From the NCBI RefSeq assembly GCF_000761485.1, contig NZ_JPMX01000011.1:1-64000 (forward strand): a stretch of 64,000 nucleotides of DNA, read 5' to 3'. Source of the DNA: Modestobacter caceresii (lineage in GTDB: Bacteria; Actinomycetota; Actinomycetes; Mycobacteriales; Geodermatophilaceae). A program made the position numbers and the translations under genes. The notes beneath the pieces are model-generated. The model was not told the DNA's origin, searched no databases, and saw nothing but the letters and a program-made list of their open reading frames with translations. Positions 8,763-17,571 of the stretch are shown here, one piece after another (position 1 is the stretch's first letter; each line of letters opens with the position of its first letter).

Positions 8763-11719
8763 GGGTCCACACCCTCGCGCTGAGCGCCTTCGGACCGTTC
8801 GCCGACCGGGTCGAGGTCGACCTGGACGACGTGGGCCGGGACGGGCTGTTCCTGCTCTGGGGCCCGACCGGCGCCGGCAAGACGACGCTGCTCGACGCGG
8901 TGGTGTACGCCCTCTACGGCACCGTCCCGGGAGCCCGGGGCGAGGAGAAGCGGTTGCGCAGCGACCACGCCGCCGAGCAGGTCCGCACCGAGGTGGAGTG
9001 CGAGGTCACCCTCGGCGGGGAGCGCTTGCTGGTCACCCGCCGGCCCGAGCAGCAGCGGCCCAAGCGGCGCGGCACCGGCTGGACGACGGAGCAGGCCAAG
9101 CTCACCGTGCAGCGCTGGACGGCGGCCGGCTGGGAGCCGGTCAGCACCCGGATCGACGAGGGCTCCGAGCACCTGCGCAGCCGGCTGGGTCTCTCGGCCG
9201 AGCAGTTCTGCCAGGTGGTGCTGCTCCCGCAGGGCGACTTCGCACGCTTCCTGCGGGCCGAGCCGGAGGACCGCGGCCGGCTGCTCCGCACCCTCTTCGA
9301 CGTCGGCCGCTTCGCCCGGGTCGAGGAGTGGCTCGCCGACCAGCGGTCCGTCGCCCGCGGGCAGTGGGACGAGGCGCGGCTGCGGGCCAGCACGCTGCTC
9401 GCCCGGGTGGCGCAGGTGGCCGACGTCGACGTTCCCGAGGAGCTGGCCCCGGAGCTGGTCGGTGCCACGCCGCACGCCTCGGCCGGTGCATGGGTGCAGC
9501 GCGTCCGGGCGGAGGTCGCCGGCCGGCTCGCCGACCAGGTGATCGAGGCCGAGCGGGCGGCCGCCGAGGTCGAGCGGGTCGACGCCGTGCTGGCCGACGC
9601 CCGGGCCGAGCTCGACCGGCACACCCGGCGTGACCGGGCCCGTGCCGAGCTCGGCCGGCTGCAGGCCGAGGAGGCGGAGCTGGTGCCCCTGCGTGGGGCG
9701 CTGGACGCCGGTGGCCGGGCAGAGCCGGTGCGCGACGTGCTGGAGGCGGCCGGTCGGGCGGCGCTGGACGCCGAGGGCGCCGCGGGGCACCTGGAGTCGG
9801 TCCGCCGCCGCTGGACGGAGGTGGCCGCCGGCCGCCCGGCCGACACCGTGCTGGCGCGGGCGCTGCGCGACGAGGTCGCTGCGCTCCGCGCACTGCTGCC
9901 CGACGTCGACCGCGCCGCCGAACTGGCCCGCGTGGTCGGCGAGGCCACTCGCCGGGTCGAGGCGCTGCAGACGCGCTGCGCCCAGGACGAGGCGGCCGCG
10001 CAGGAGTGGCCGACGCGGCTGGCCGAGCAGGAGGCCGGGGTCGGCGAGGCCGCGGAGGCGGCGTCGAGCCTGCCCGGGCTGACCGCCGCGCTCGAGGGCC
10101 GGCGCACCGCCCTCGCCGCGGCCCGGGCCGCCGACTCGCTGGCCGGCCGCCGGGAGCAGCAGCGCGACGACGTCGACGCCGCCCGGGAGGCCTGGCTGGA
10201 CGCCCGGGAGAAGTGGGGTGACCTGCGCACCCGGCGGCTGGACGGGATGGCCGCCGAGCTGGCCACCGGCCTGGCCGACGGCCAGGACTGCCCGGTGTGC
10301 GGTGCGCTGGAGCACCCGCGGCTCGCCCAGCACGACGGCCCACTGGTGACCCAGGCCGACGAGGACGCCGCCCGCACGGCCGCAGAGGAGCGCGAGGCCC
10401 GGCTCAGCGTCCTGCGCACCGCCCTCGAGGAGACCGACCGGGAGCTCGCGGTGCTCCGTGCCCAGGCCGGTCCGGAGCCGTTGGCCGACAAGGAGGCCGC
10501 CCTCGCCGAGGCCGCTCACCAGGAGGCGCAGGCGCGCACCGCGGCCGGGACCCTGGACGGCGCACGCCAGGCGCTGACCGCGCTGGTGGCCCAGCGGGAC
10601 GCCGCGCTGGCGGCCGCCGCCACTGCCCGCGAGGAGCTGGCGCGGCTGACCGCCGAGCGCGCCGCGGCGCAGGAGACGCTCGCCACGGTGCAGCAGCGGC
10701 TGCGCGCCGCACAGGGGGAGGACCCCGGCATCGCCCCCCGGATCAGCCGCCTCACCACCGAGGCCGAACGGTGCGAGGCGCTCGTGGAGGCCGAGGGCGC
10801 CGAACTGCGCGCCCGCACGGCGGCCGACGCAGCTCGTCGGCTCGCCGAGGAACGCGTCGCCGACGCCGGGTTCCCCGATCTGCTGGCCGCCGCGGACGCC
10901 CTGCTGGACCGGGCCACCGCCGCGTCGACCGGCCGGCGGGTGGCCGAGCACGACCAGCGGTGGTCGGTGGTCACCGCGACGCTCGCCGAACCGGAGCTCG
11001 CCGACCTCGCACCCCGGCCGGACCTGGACGCGCTCACCGCCAGCTGCCGCGGCGCGACCCGCACCCGGGAGGCCGCTGTGGGCGCGCTGGCCGAGGTGCG
11101 CCGCTGCGCGGACGACCTGGAGTCCCTCACCGCCGACCTCACCGAGATCGAGGTGGAGCTGGACGAGCGCCGGGCCCACGCCGAGCAGGTCACCGCGCTC
11201 GCCGACCTGGTCAACGGCCGCGGGGCCAACACCCTGCGGATGCGGCTGCAGTCGTTCGTGCTCGCCGCCCGGCTGGAGCAGGTCGCGGCCGTCGCCAGTC
11301 GGCGGCTGCGGGACATGTCCGGCGGCCGGTACACGTTCCTGCACAGCGACGCCCAGGGGCGGCACGGGGCCCGCGGCGGGCTGGGCCTGGACGTCCTCGA
11401 CGAGTACACCGGCGTCCGGCGGCCGACCAAGACGCTCTCCGGCGGGGAGAGCTTCATGGCCTCCCTGGCCCTCGCCCTGGGCCTGGCCGACGTCGTCACG
11501 GCCGAGAGCGGTGGGGTCCGGATCGACACGCTCTTCGTCGACGAGGGCTTCGGCACCCTGGACCCGCAGTCGCTGGACGCGGTGATGACCGTCCTGGACG
11601 AGCTCCGCCGGGGCGGCCGGACCGTCGGCGTGATCAGTCACGTCGAGGAGCTGCGGACCAGGATCAGCAGCCGCCTGGAGGTGATCGCGAGCCGGGAGGG
11701 CTCCCGGCTCGCGAGCTGA
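8759..11719 (+). CDS. sbcC: Exonuclease SbcCD, ATPase subunit SbcC
   Basis: Rad50-like SMC ATPase. The 986 residues show Walker A GPTGAGKTT at 35-43, a long Ala/Glu/Arg-rich coiled coil, a CPVC zinc hook at about 511-514 in the middle of the coil, the ABC signature LSGGES at about 893, and Walker B LFVDEGFG at about 925. The hook lets two SbcC molecules join at the coil tips. The compositionally biased coil creates a long open frame on the opposite strand that is not a gene. It is coupled to sbcD by a 4-bp overlap. Confidence 0.95.
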   Translation: MRVHTLALSAFGPFADRVEVDLDDVGRDGLFLLWGPTGAGKTTLLDAVVYALYGTVPGARGEEKRLRSDHAAEQVRTEVECEVTLGGERLLVTRRPEQQRPKRRGTGWTTEQAKLTVQRWTAAGWEPVSTRIDEGSEHLRSRLGLSAEQFCQVVLLPQGDFARFLRAEPEDRGRLLRTLFDVGRFARVEEWLADQRSVARGQWDEARLRASTLLARVAQVADVDVPEELAPELVGATPHASAGAWVQRVRAEVAGRLADQVIEAERAAAEVERVDAVLADARAELDRHTRRDRARAELGRLQAEEAELVPLRGALDAGGRAEPVRDVLEAAGRAALDAEGAAGHLESVRRRWTEVAAGRPADTVLARALRDEVAALRALLPDVDRAAELARVVGEATRRVEALQTRCAQDEAAAQEWPTRLAEQEAGVGEAAEAASSLPGLTAALEGRRTALAAARAADSLAGRREQQRDDVDAAREAWLDAREKWGDLRTRRLDGMAAELATGLADGQDCPVCGALEHPRLAQHDGPLVTQADEDAARTAAEEREARLSVLRTALEETDRELAVLRAQAGPEPLADKEAALAEAAHQEAQARTAAGTLDGARQALTALVAQRDAALAAAATAREELARLTAERAAAQETLATVQQRLRAAQGEDPGIAPRISRLTTEAERCEALVEAEGAELRARTAADAARRLAEERVADAGFPDLLAAADALLDRATAASTGRRVAEHDQRWSVVTATLAEPELADLAPRPDLDALTASCRGATRTREAAVGALAEVRRCADDLESLTADLTEIEVELDERRAHAEQVTALADLVNGRGANTLRMRLQSFVLAARLEQVAAVASRRLRDMSGGRYTFLHSDAQGRHGARGGLGLDVLDEYTGVRRPTKTLSGGESFMASLALALGLADVVTAESGGVRIDTLFVDEGFGTLDPQSLDAVMTVLDELRRGGRTVGVISHVEELRTRISSRLEVIASREGSRLAS

Positions 11720-11747
11720 CCGGCTCTGGGTGGACCGGCTCTGGGTG
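11718..11747. repeat. Two 15-bp tandem repeats between convergent genes
   Basis: GACCGGCTCTGGGTG occurs twice in direct succession (11718-11732 and 11733-11747) and a third copy begins (GACCGG). The repeat starts inside the sbcC stop codon and fills the 34-base gap to the convergent GtrA gene. Confidence 0.8.
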
Positions 11748-11753
11748 GACCGG

Positions 11754-12251
11754 TCAGGCGGTGCCGTCGCTGAGCACCGGCTGACGTGGGCCGGTGCGGG
11801 CGTGGACGGAGTCGAGGGCCGGGAAGACCCAGCGACGGTAGGACAGGTACCGGATGGCGGTGCCGAGGACGATGGAGGCGATGTTCGCGGCCTGCATCAC
11901 CAGGGCGCTCTCCTGGTCCAGGCCGTACCGGACCGCGGCGACGATGCCCAGCCCGAGCAGCAGCGTCGCGCCGTTGATCATGGCGAAGAGCGCGTACTCC
12001 CGCCCGACCCCGGTGCGCGCCCGATGGGCGAACGACCAGTAACGGTGCCCGAGGTAGGCCACCGTCATCGAGACCAGGGTCGACCCCAGCTTGGCCGTGA
12101 CGGCGCCCGTGCCCACGTGCGCGTAGAGCAGCTGGAACAAGCCGATGTCGATGAAGAAGCAGATCCCGCCCACGACGCCGAAGGCGCTGAACTCCTTCAG
12201 CAGCAGCCGCCACCCTCTGCGCAGGCGGCCACCCGGTGGGTCGAAGGACAT
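11754..12251 (-). CDS. GtrA-family membrane protein
   Basis: A 165-residue, four-helix GtrA protein. The family is thought to flip or escort polyprenyl-phosphate-linked sugars for envelope glycosylation. Visible features are FSAFGVVGGICFFIDIGLF in helix 1, LGHRYWSFAHR after helix 2, and IRYLSYRRWVFP near the end. M. tuberculosis Rv3277 occupies the same place next to purK. A TAGGCT hexamer lies six bases before the ATG, suggesting a leaderless message. A second GtrA gene starts 115 bases away on the other strand. The sugar carried is unknown. Confidence 0.88.
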   Translation of the reverse strand: MSFDPPGGRLRRGWRLLLKEFSAFGVVGGICFFIDIGLFQLLYAHVGTGAVTAKLGSTLVSMTVAYLGHRYWSFAHRARTGVGREYALFAMINGATLLLGLGIVAAVRYGLDQESALVMQAANIASIVLGTAIRYLSYRRWVFPALDSVHARTGPRQPVLSDGTA

Positions 12252-12257
12252 GCCTCC

Positions 12258-12263
12258 AGCCTA
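12258..12263 (-). promoter_or_regulatory. Leaderless-type -10 of the minus-strand GtrA gene
   Basis: TAGGCT on the minus strand, six bases before the ATG at 12251. The GGAGG next to the ATG is too close to serve as a ribosome-binding site, which supports leaderless initiation. Confidence 0.45.
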
Positions 12264-12353
12264 GGAGGCCCGCGGAGTCGGGGCCTGTGCTGCGCCGGCG
12301 CGCTGGTGCGCCGGGCCGCCTGCGGCCCGACGGGTGGCAGCACCGCGCTGCAC

Positions 12354-12359
12354 TAGCGT
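12354..12359 (+). promoter_or_regulatory. Leaderless-type -10 of the plus-strand GtrA gene
   Basis: TAGCGT, six bases before the GTG at 12366, with no ribosome-binding site between. Confidence 0.5.
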
Positions 12360-12365
12360 GCCCAC

Positions 12366-12767
12366 GTGACCGTCCCACCCCCAGCCCGGCTCCCGCGGAT
12401 CTCGCCCACGATGGTCCGGTACGTCGGCGTCGGGGTGCTGAGCCTCGTCGTGGACGCCGGGACCCTGTGGCTCCTCTACGACGTCGTGGGACGGTCGCTG
12501 TGGCTGGCCACGACGGCGGGCTTCTGGCTGAGCTTCGCGGTCAACTTCATGGCCAACAAGTACTTCACCTTCGGGGTACGCACCGACGGCACTCGCCAAC
12601 TGCTCCGGTACGGCCTGCTGGTGGTGCTCAACTACCTCGCCAACCTGGGGATCGTGACCGGCCTGGTGGCGGTCGGCCTCCCGGCGGTGCTGGCCAAGGT
12701 GATCGCGGTGGCGCTGCTCACCGGGTTGAACTTCTTCGCCTACCGCCACTGGGTCTTCCGTTCCTGA
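12366..12767 (+). CDS. GtrA-family membrane protein (second copy, divergent)
   Basis: A 133-residue GtrA protein with four hydrophobic helices. FWLSFAVNFMANKYFTF matches the GtrA segment between helices 2 and 3, and LNFFAYRHWVFRS is the typical C-terminus. It is clearly different in sequence from its divergent neighbour, so this is not a recent duplication. Together they may serve different lipid-linked sugars. It starts at GTG 12366 behind a TAGCGT hexamer. Confidence 0.88.
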   Translation: MTVPPPARLPRISPTMVRYVGVGVLSLVVDAGTLWLLYDVVGRSLWLATTAGFWLSFAVNFMANKYFTFGVRTDGTRQLLRYGLLVVLNYLANLGIVTGLVAVGLPAVLAKVIAVALLTGLNFFAYRHWVFRS

Positions 12768-12872
12768 GTGGCCGGGACGCCGGTTCCGTGGACCCGGCGG
12801 AGCCCCGGGGCAGCTGGCGGCCCGGATGACCCGGCCGGCGACCCCGGAGGCGTGCCGGGTGGACGAGCGATC

Positions 12873-12878
12873 TAGCCT
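12873..12878 (+). promoter_or_regulatory. Probable -10 of purK-purE
   Basis: TAGCCT, ten bases before the purK ATG at 12889. The predicted transcript would have a leader of only a few bases or none. Confidence 0.4.
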
Positions 12879-12888
12879 TCCGGGCACC

Positions 12889-14094
12889 ATGGGCACTCCC
12901 ACAGACCGCCGCACCGGACTCCCGGTCGTAGCCATGGTCGGCGGGGGCCAGTTGTCCCGGATGACGCACCAGGCGGCGATCGCGCTGGGCCAGTCGCTCC
13001 GGGTGCTGGCCGCCGACCCGGCCGAGTCCGCGGCCCTCGTGGCCGCCGACGTCCAGCTCGGCGACCACAACGAGCTCGCCGACCTCCGCCGCCTCGCCGC
13101 GGGCGCCACCGTGGTCACCTTCGACCACGAGCACGTCCCGACCGAGCACCTGCGCGCGCTGGAGGCCGACGGCCACCGGGTCGCCCCCGGCCCCGCCGCC
13201 CTGGTGCACGCCCAGGACAAGCTGGTGCTCCGCCGGGCACTGGCCGAGGCGGGGGAGCCGCAGCCGGCCTGGGCCGAGGTCCGCACGGTGCACGACGTGA
13301 CCGCCTTCGCCGACGGCGTCGGCTGGCCGGTGGTGCTGAAGACCCCCCGCGGCGGCTACGACGGCAAGGGCGTGTTCGTCGTCTCCGGCCCCGACCAGGT
13401 CGCCGACCTCCTCGAGCGGCACGGCACCCTGCTCGCCGAGGAGCGGGTGGGCATGGTCCGCGAGCTGTCGGCGCAGGTCGCCCGGTCCCCGTTCGGCCAG
13501 GTCGCGGTGTGGCCGGTGGTCGAGACGATCCAGCGGGACGGCGTCTGCAACGAGGTGCTGGCGCCGGCCCCCGGCCTGTCCGAGGAGCTGGCCACCGCCG
13601 CCCAGGAGCTCGCCGTCCGGATCGCCGACCGGCTCGGGGTGGTGGGCATGCTGGCCGTGGAGCTGTTCGAGACCGCCGACGGGGTCCTGGTCAACGAGCT
13701 GGCGATGCGCCCGCACAACTCCGGGCACTGGACCATCGAGGGCGCCCGCACCAGCCAGTTCGAGCAGCACCTGCGCGCCGTCCTGGACTACCCGCTGGGG
13801 TCGACGGCGATGACCGCGCCGGTGGTCGTCATGGCCAACGTGCTCGGCGGCGCCACCGCGGACGAGAGCTGGGACGGGCCCGGTCTGGACGAGCGGGTCC
13901 ACCACCTGATGGCGCACTGGCCCGACGTGAAGCTGCACTGGTACGGCAAGGGCCAGCGCCGCGGTCGCAAGCTCGGCCACGTCACCGCGCTGGGCGACGA
14001 CCTGGCCGAGGTGCGGGCCCGCGCGGTGGCTGCCGCCCGCTACCTGGCCGACGGCGTCGTCGACCCCGCGTTCGCCTTCGACACCGAGCACTGA
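12889..14094 (+). CDS. purK: 5-(carboxyamino)imidazole ribonucleotide synthase
   Basis: ATP-dependent carboxylation of AIR to N5-CAIR in de novo purine synthesis. The 401-residue ATP-grasp protein starts with the PurK Rossmann motif VVAMVGGGQLSRMTHQAA. It continues with FDHEHVP, the ATP-binding run PVVLKTPRGGYDGKGV, and the metal/ATP segment VLVNELAMRPHNSGHWTIEGA, followed by a C-terminal domain. I use the ATG at 12889, since 21 upstream codons of the open frame show no family similarity. It is followed three bases later by purE, the next enzyme. Confidence 0.95.
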   Translation: MGTPTDRRTGLPVVAMVGGGQLSRMTHQAAIALGQSLRVLAADPAESAALVAADVQLGDHNELADLRRLAAGATVVTFDHEHVPTEHLRALEADGHRVAPGPAALVHAQDKLVLRRALAEAGEPQPAWAEVRTVHDVTAFADGVGWPVVLKTPRGGYDGKGVFVVSGPDQVADLLERHGTLLAEERVGMVRELSAQVARSPFGQVAVWPVVETIQRDGVCNEVLAPAPGLSEELATAAQELAVRIADRLGVVGMLAVELFETADGVLVNELAMRPHNSGHWTIEGARTSQFEQHLRAVLDYPLGSTAMTAPVVVMANVLGGATADESWDGPGLDERVHHLMAHWPDVKLHWYGKGQRRGRKLGHVTALGDDLAEVRARAVAAARYLADGVVDPAFAFDTEH

Positions 14095-14103
14095 GGAGTG
14101 GCC

Positions 14104-14604
14104 GTGAGCGACCCGATCGTCGGCATCGTCATGGGCAGCGACTCCGACTGGCCGATGATGGAGCCCGCCGCCCAGGCGCTGGCCGAGTTCGACGTCCCGT
14201 GGGAGGCGCACGTCGTCTCCGCGCACCGCACCCCGCGGCGGATGCTCGACTACGCCGAGTCCGCTGCGGGCCGGGGGCTGCGGGTGGTGATCGCCGGAGC
14301 CGGGGGAGCAGCGCACCTGCCCGGGATGGTCGCCGCAGCGACGCCGCTGCCGGTGATCGGCGTGCCCCGGCCGTTGGACCGGTTGGACGGGCTGGACAGC
14401 CTGCTGTCGATCGTGCAGATGCCGGCCGGCGTCCCGGTGGCGACGGTGTCGATCGGCGGCGGGCGCAACGCCGGCCTGCTCGCGGTGCGCATCCTGGCGG
14501 CCGGCGACGACCGGTTGCGCGCCGCCGTGGAGCGGTTCCAGGCGGACCTGGCGGCGTCCGTCGTCGCCCGGGACGACGCGCTGCAGCAGCGGATCGCACC
14601 CTGA
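14104..14604 (+). CDS. purE: N5-carboxyaminoimidazole ribonucleotide mutase
   Basis: Rearranges N5-CAIR from PurK to CAIR. The 166-residue protein shows the class I PurE signature [13 protein letters not shown] at the N-terminus, then [11 protein letters not shown] with the catalytic His, and [14 protein letters not shown]. The GTG at 14104 is favoured over the in-frame GTG at 14098 because AGGAG lies five bases before it. Only nine bases separate it from the purK stop, so they form an operon. Confidence 0.95.
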   Translation: MSDPIVGIVMGSDSDWPMMEPAAQALAEFDVPWEAHVVSAHRTPRRMLDYAESAAGRGLRVVIAGAGGAAHLPGMVAAATPLPVIGVPRPLDRLDGLDSLLSIVQMPAGVPVATVSIGGGRNAGLLAVRILAAGDDRLRAAVERFQADLAASVVARDDALQQRIAP

Positions 14605-14659
14605 CCGGTCACCACCCCGCCGTGGGGTGAGTCGCTTCCCTGGGCAGCCCGGCCGGGCT

Positions 14660-14665
14660 TAGCAT
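14660..14665 (+). promoter_or_regulatory. Leaderless-type -10 of the acyl-CoA dehydrogenase gene
   Basis: TAGCAT, six bases before the GTG at 14672; no ribosome-binding site lies between them. Confidence 0.45.
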
Positions 14666-14671
14666 CTACCG

Positions 14672-15826
14672 GTGGGTAACAACGCCGGGCTGTACGCGCT
14701 GACCGAGGAGCACGAGGCGATCCGGGAGGCGGTCCGCGAGATCGCCGAACGGGAGATCGCCCCCTTCGCCGCGGAGGTGGACGCCGAGTCCCGCTACCCG
14801 GTGGAGGCGCAGAAGGCGCTCACCGCGGCGGGCTTCCACGCCACGCACGTCCCGGAGGCCTACGGCGGTGAGGGCGCCGACGCGATCGCCACCTGCATCG
14901 TGATCGAGGAGGTCGCCCGGGTCGACGTCAGCGCCTCGCTGATCCCCGCGGTGAACAAGCTCGGCTCGGTGCCGGTGATCCTGTCGGCGTCCGAGGACCT
15001 CAAGCAGCGGGTGCTGCCCTCGATCGCCGCCGGCGACGCGATGATCAGCTACGGGCTCTCCGAGCGCGAGGCCGGCTCCGACGCCGCGGCGATGCGGACC
15101 CGGGCCCGGCTCGAGGGCGACAGCTGGGTGCTCAACGGGACCAAGGCGTGGATCACCAACGCGAGCGTCTCGGAGTGGTTCACGGTCATGGCCGTCACCG
15201 ACCCGGAGAAGGGCGCCAACGGGATCTCCGCCTTCGTCGTGCACCGCGACGACCCCGGCTTCGCCGTGGGCCCCAAGGAGAAGAAGATGGGCATCAAGGG
15301 CTCGCCCACCTGCGAGCTCTACTTCACCGACTGCACCATCCCCGCCGACCGGATCGTGGGAGAGCCCGGCACCGGGTTCAAGACGGCGCTGCGGACGCTG
15401 GACTTCACCCGGCCGACCATCGGGGCCCAGGCGGTCGGGGTCGCCCAGGGCGCACTGGACGCCGCGATCGCCTACACCAAGGACCGCCGCCAGTTCGGCT
15501 CCGCGGTCAGCGACTTCCAGGGCGTCCAGTTCATGCTCGCCGACATGGACATGAGGATCCAGGCAGCCCGGCACCTGGTGTACGTGGCAGCTGCCGCCGG
15601 TGAGCAGGGGCGCCCCGACGTCACCCGGGTCTCCGCTGCGGCCAAGGCCTTCGCCTCCGACACCGCCATGCAGGTGACCACCGACGCCGTCCAGCTCTTC
15701 GGCGGGGCCGGTTACACCCAGGACTTCCCGGTCGAGCGGATGATGCGCGACGCCAAGATCACCCAGATCTACGAGGGCACCAACCAGGTGCAGCGCATGG
15801 TCATCGCCCGGAGCCTCCTGAGGTAG
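14672..15826 (+). CDS. Acyl-CoA dehydrogenase (FadE25-like)
   Basis: FAD-dependent alpha,beta-dehydrogenation of acyl-CoA. The 384 residues show the three ACAD regions: an N-terminal helical part, the FAD/substrate motif ISYGLSEREAGSDAA near 125 with WITNAS near 160, and the C-terminal part with FGGAGYTQDFPVERMMRDA and IYEGTNQVQR, in which Glu368 is the expected catalytic base. Position after purE and before the glycan cluster matches M. tuberculosis fadE25 (Rv3274c). Twelve codons of a homologous 3' end recur at 18412. Chain-length preference cannot be read from the sequence. Confidence 0.92.
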   Translation: MGNNAGLYALTEEHEAIREAVREIAEREIAPFAAEVDAESRYPVEAQKALTAAGFHATHVPEAYGGEGADAIATCIVIEEVARVDVSASLIPAVNKLGSVPVILSASEDLKQRVLPSIAAGDAMISYGLSEREAGSDAAAMRTRARLEGDSWVLNGTKAWITNASVSEWFTVMAVTDPEKGANGISAFVVHRDDPGFAVGPKEKKMGIKGSPTCELYFTDCTIPADRIVGEPGTGFKTALRTLDFTRPTIGAQAVGVAQGALDAAIAYTKDRRQFGSAVSDFQGVQFMLADMDMRIQAARHLVYVAAAAGEQGRPDVTRVSAAAKAFASDTAMQVTTDAVQLFGGAGYTQDFPVERMMRDAKITQIYEGTNQVQRMVIARSLLR

Positions 15827-15830
15827 GTCG

Positions 15831-15852
15831 CCGGCCGGTCGAGGTCGGCCGG
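15831..15852. terminator. Weak bidirectional hairpin between convergent genes
   Basis: CCGGCC and GGCCGG flank a 10-base loop in the 33-base gap between the acyl-CoA dehydrogenase and the convergent PucR-type regulator. The stem is short but all G/C. Confidence 0.35.
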
Positions 15853-15859
15853 GTCCGGG

Positions 15860-17065
15860 TCAGGTGTCCAGCGGCAGCGGCCTGGCCGGCCACTCCAGCA
15901 GGCGGGCGCCCAGCACGGCGGCGTGCAGGGACAGCCGCTGGTCGGGCCGCCCGACGCTGTAGCCGCTGAGCTCGGCGACCCGGGCCAGCCGGTAGGTGAC
16001 GGTGCGCACCGAGACGTGCAACCGCTGGGCGGCCTCGGTGGCGACGTTCCCGGCCTCGAAGTACGCCAGCAGGGTCTCCAGCAGCACGCCCGCGCCGTTG
16101 CGGCTGCGCTGCAGCGGGCCGAGCACGTCGCCGACCAGGTCCGCGATCGCCGCCTGGTCCCGGCCCAGCACCCGGTAGACCAGCAGGTCGCGGGCGTGCA
16201 CGACGTCGGTGTCCAGCCCGAGCCGGTCGGCGAACACGAGGGCCTCCCGGGCCTCCTCGTAGGACCGGGCGACGCCGTAGGCGCCGGGGAACGCGCGCCC
16301 TGCGGCCACCCGCCAGCGCCGGCCGCCGTCGACCTGGTCGAGCTGGGCACGGATCAGCGCACCGAGGTCCACCGCCCGGGAGGTCACGGTCGCGCTCCCC
16401 GCCGGCACGACGACCACCACCCGCGCGTCCTTGGTGGCGACCAGCACGTCCCGGTCGCCGAACCGGTCCACGACGGCCCGCTCCAGTGCGATGGCCGCAC
16501 GGTCGACCGGCCCTTCGGGCTCCCGCGCCGCGGCGAGGGCCACGTGGTGGGCCTTGCCCAGGTCGATGCCGAAGGGCTCGGCGCGCTGGACCATCCGGGC
16601 GACGTCGGCGTCGCCGCGGAGCAGGTCGTCGACGAACCCGCGCCGCAGCGCCTCCTCGTGGCGGATCATCTCCCGCCGCTCGGACTGGTGGCCGTCGACG
16701 AGCACCCCGACGGCGTCGTCGAGGACCCGCAGCACCGCCTCGCCGGCCTGGCGCACCTTCTCCGGGTCACTGGAGCGCACCACCGCCGGCAGCTGCCGCC
16801 AGAGCCGCCAGGACGCGGACAGGTAGAGGTCCACCGCGCCCCGGGCACTGACACCCTGCGCCGCCGCTCGCCGTCCCAGCTCACGGACCGCAGCCAGCTC
16901 CCTCGGCTCCGGACGGCGCCCGTGGATGGCCGCGTCGGCCAGCATCGGCAGGTAGTCGCCGAGCAGGTCCACCGGGGCGGAACAGGCGGCGGCTGCCGAC
17001 GCCGCCACGGCGTCCAGCCAGTCCTCGCCCGCCGGCCCGTCGCCGGACTGCCGGTCGTCGGTCAT
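15860..17065 (-). CDS. PucR/CdaR-type transcriptional regulator
   Basis: A 401-residue cytoplasmic regulator. The N-terminal ~150 residues are helical and Ala-rich (sensor-like), the middle is a degenerate GGDEF-like/PucR region with DVLVATKDARVVVVVP, and the end is the PucR helix-turn-helix with EAAQRLHVSVRTVTYRLARV. The ATG at 17065 is chosen because GGAGG precedes it at seven bases; a frame open from 17128 adds 21 unconserved residues. It is the last of four minus-strand genes that each have a good ribosome-binding site. The ligand and target genes are unknown; the convergent fadE gene is one possible target. Confidence 0.82.
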   Translation of the reverse strand: MTDDRQSGDGPAGEDWLDAVAASAAAACSAPVDLLGDYLPMLADAAIHGRRPEPRELAAVRELGRRAAAQGVSARGAVDLYLSASWRLWRQLPAVVRSSDPEKVRQAGEAVLRVLDDAVGVLVDGHQSERREMIRHEEALRRGFVDDLLRGDADVARMVQRAEPFGIDLGKAHHVALAAAREPEGPVDRAAIALERAVVDRFGDRDVLVATKDARVVVVVPAGSATVTSRAVDLGALIRAQLDQVDGGRRWRVAAGRAFPGAYGVARSYEEAREALVFADRLGLDTDVVHARDLLVYRVLGRDQAAIADLVGDVLGPLQRSRNGAGVLLETLLAYFEAGNVATEAAQRLHVSVRTVTYRLARVAELSGYSVGRPDQRLSLHAAVLGARLLEWPARPLPLDT

Positions 17066-17164
17066 CGGCAGGCCTCCGTCTCGCCGGCGTCCCGGACCGG
17101 CGTTGCCGGACATCGGGGACGCCAGCATGCCCCGGCTGACCGCGGCGTCGGGCCGATCGGCGTC

Positions 17165-17545
17165 TCAGCGGTCCGGTCGGGGGGTGGGCGCATCGCCCAC
17201 CAGCGAGCCCAGGCGGGTCGGCTGCAGCTGGTCCAGGACGGTGCGCCGGCCGGCGCACCGCAGGACCAGCCGGGCACCGCGCCGCCGGCACCGACGGTGC
17301 GCCCGGGTGAGCGCGGTGACGCCGGCGGGGCCCAGGACGGTGACCTCGGCGAGGTCGACGACGAGCTCACGGAGCTCCCGCTGGGCGGTCTGGCTGTCCA
17401 GGCACAGCCGGAGCAGCGGGGCGGTGGCGTTGTCCACCTCGCCGGTGACGTCGACGAGGACACGACCCGGCCGGTCCCCGCGCACGGTGGTGACGGACAG
17501 CAGTTGGTCGTCGGGGACGGCACGAGCGGCGGACGGAGCGGACAC
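17165..17545 (-). CDS. STAS-domain protein lacking the usual phosphorylation site
   Basis: A 126-residue single STAS domain, the fold of anti-sigma-factor antagonists. The strands LVDVTGEVDNATAPLL and LVVDLAEVTVLGPAGVTAL are clear. In classical antagonists the second motif carries D-S/T-S-G with a phosphorylated Ser/Thr; here that position reads GPAG (72-75), so kinase control is unlikely. The GTG start at 17545 has GAGGAG seven bases upstream. It lies between a C4 zinc-finger gene and the PucR-type regulator. No anti-sigma factor is encoded in the window, so its partner is unknown. Confidence 0.8.
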   Translation of the reverse strand: MSAPSAARAVPDDQLLSVTTVRGDRPGRVLVDVTGEVDNATAPLLRLCLDSQTAQRELRELVVDLAEVTVLGPAGVTALTRAHRRCRRRGARLVLRCAGRRTVLDQLQPTRLGSLVGDAPTPRPDR

Positions 17546-17571
17546 GGGGCGGCTCCTCGCGGTCAGTGTGG

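Noticed and set aside
8615-11641. Minus-strand open frame of 1008 codons opposite sbcC
   Set aside because: It mirrors the Ala/Arg/Glu coiled coil of SbcC, shows no family motif and has no start context; a composition artefact.
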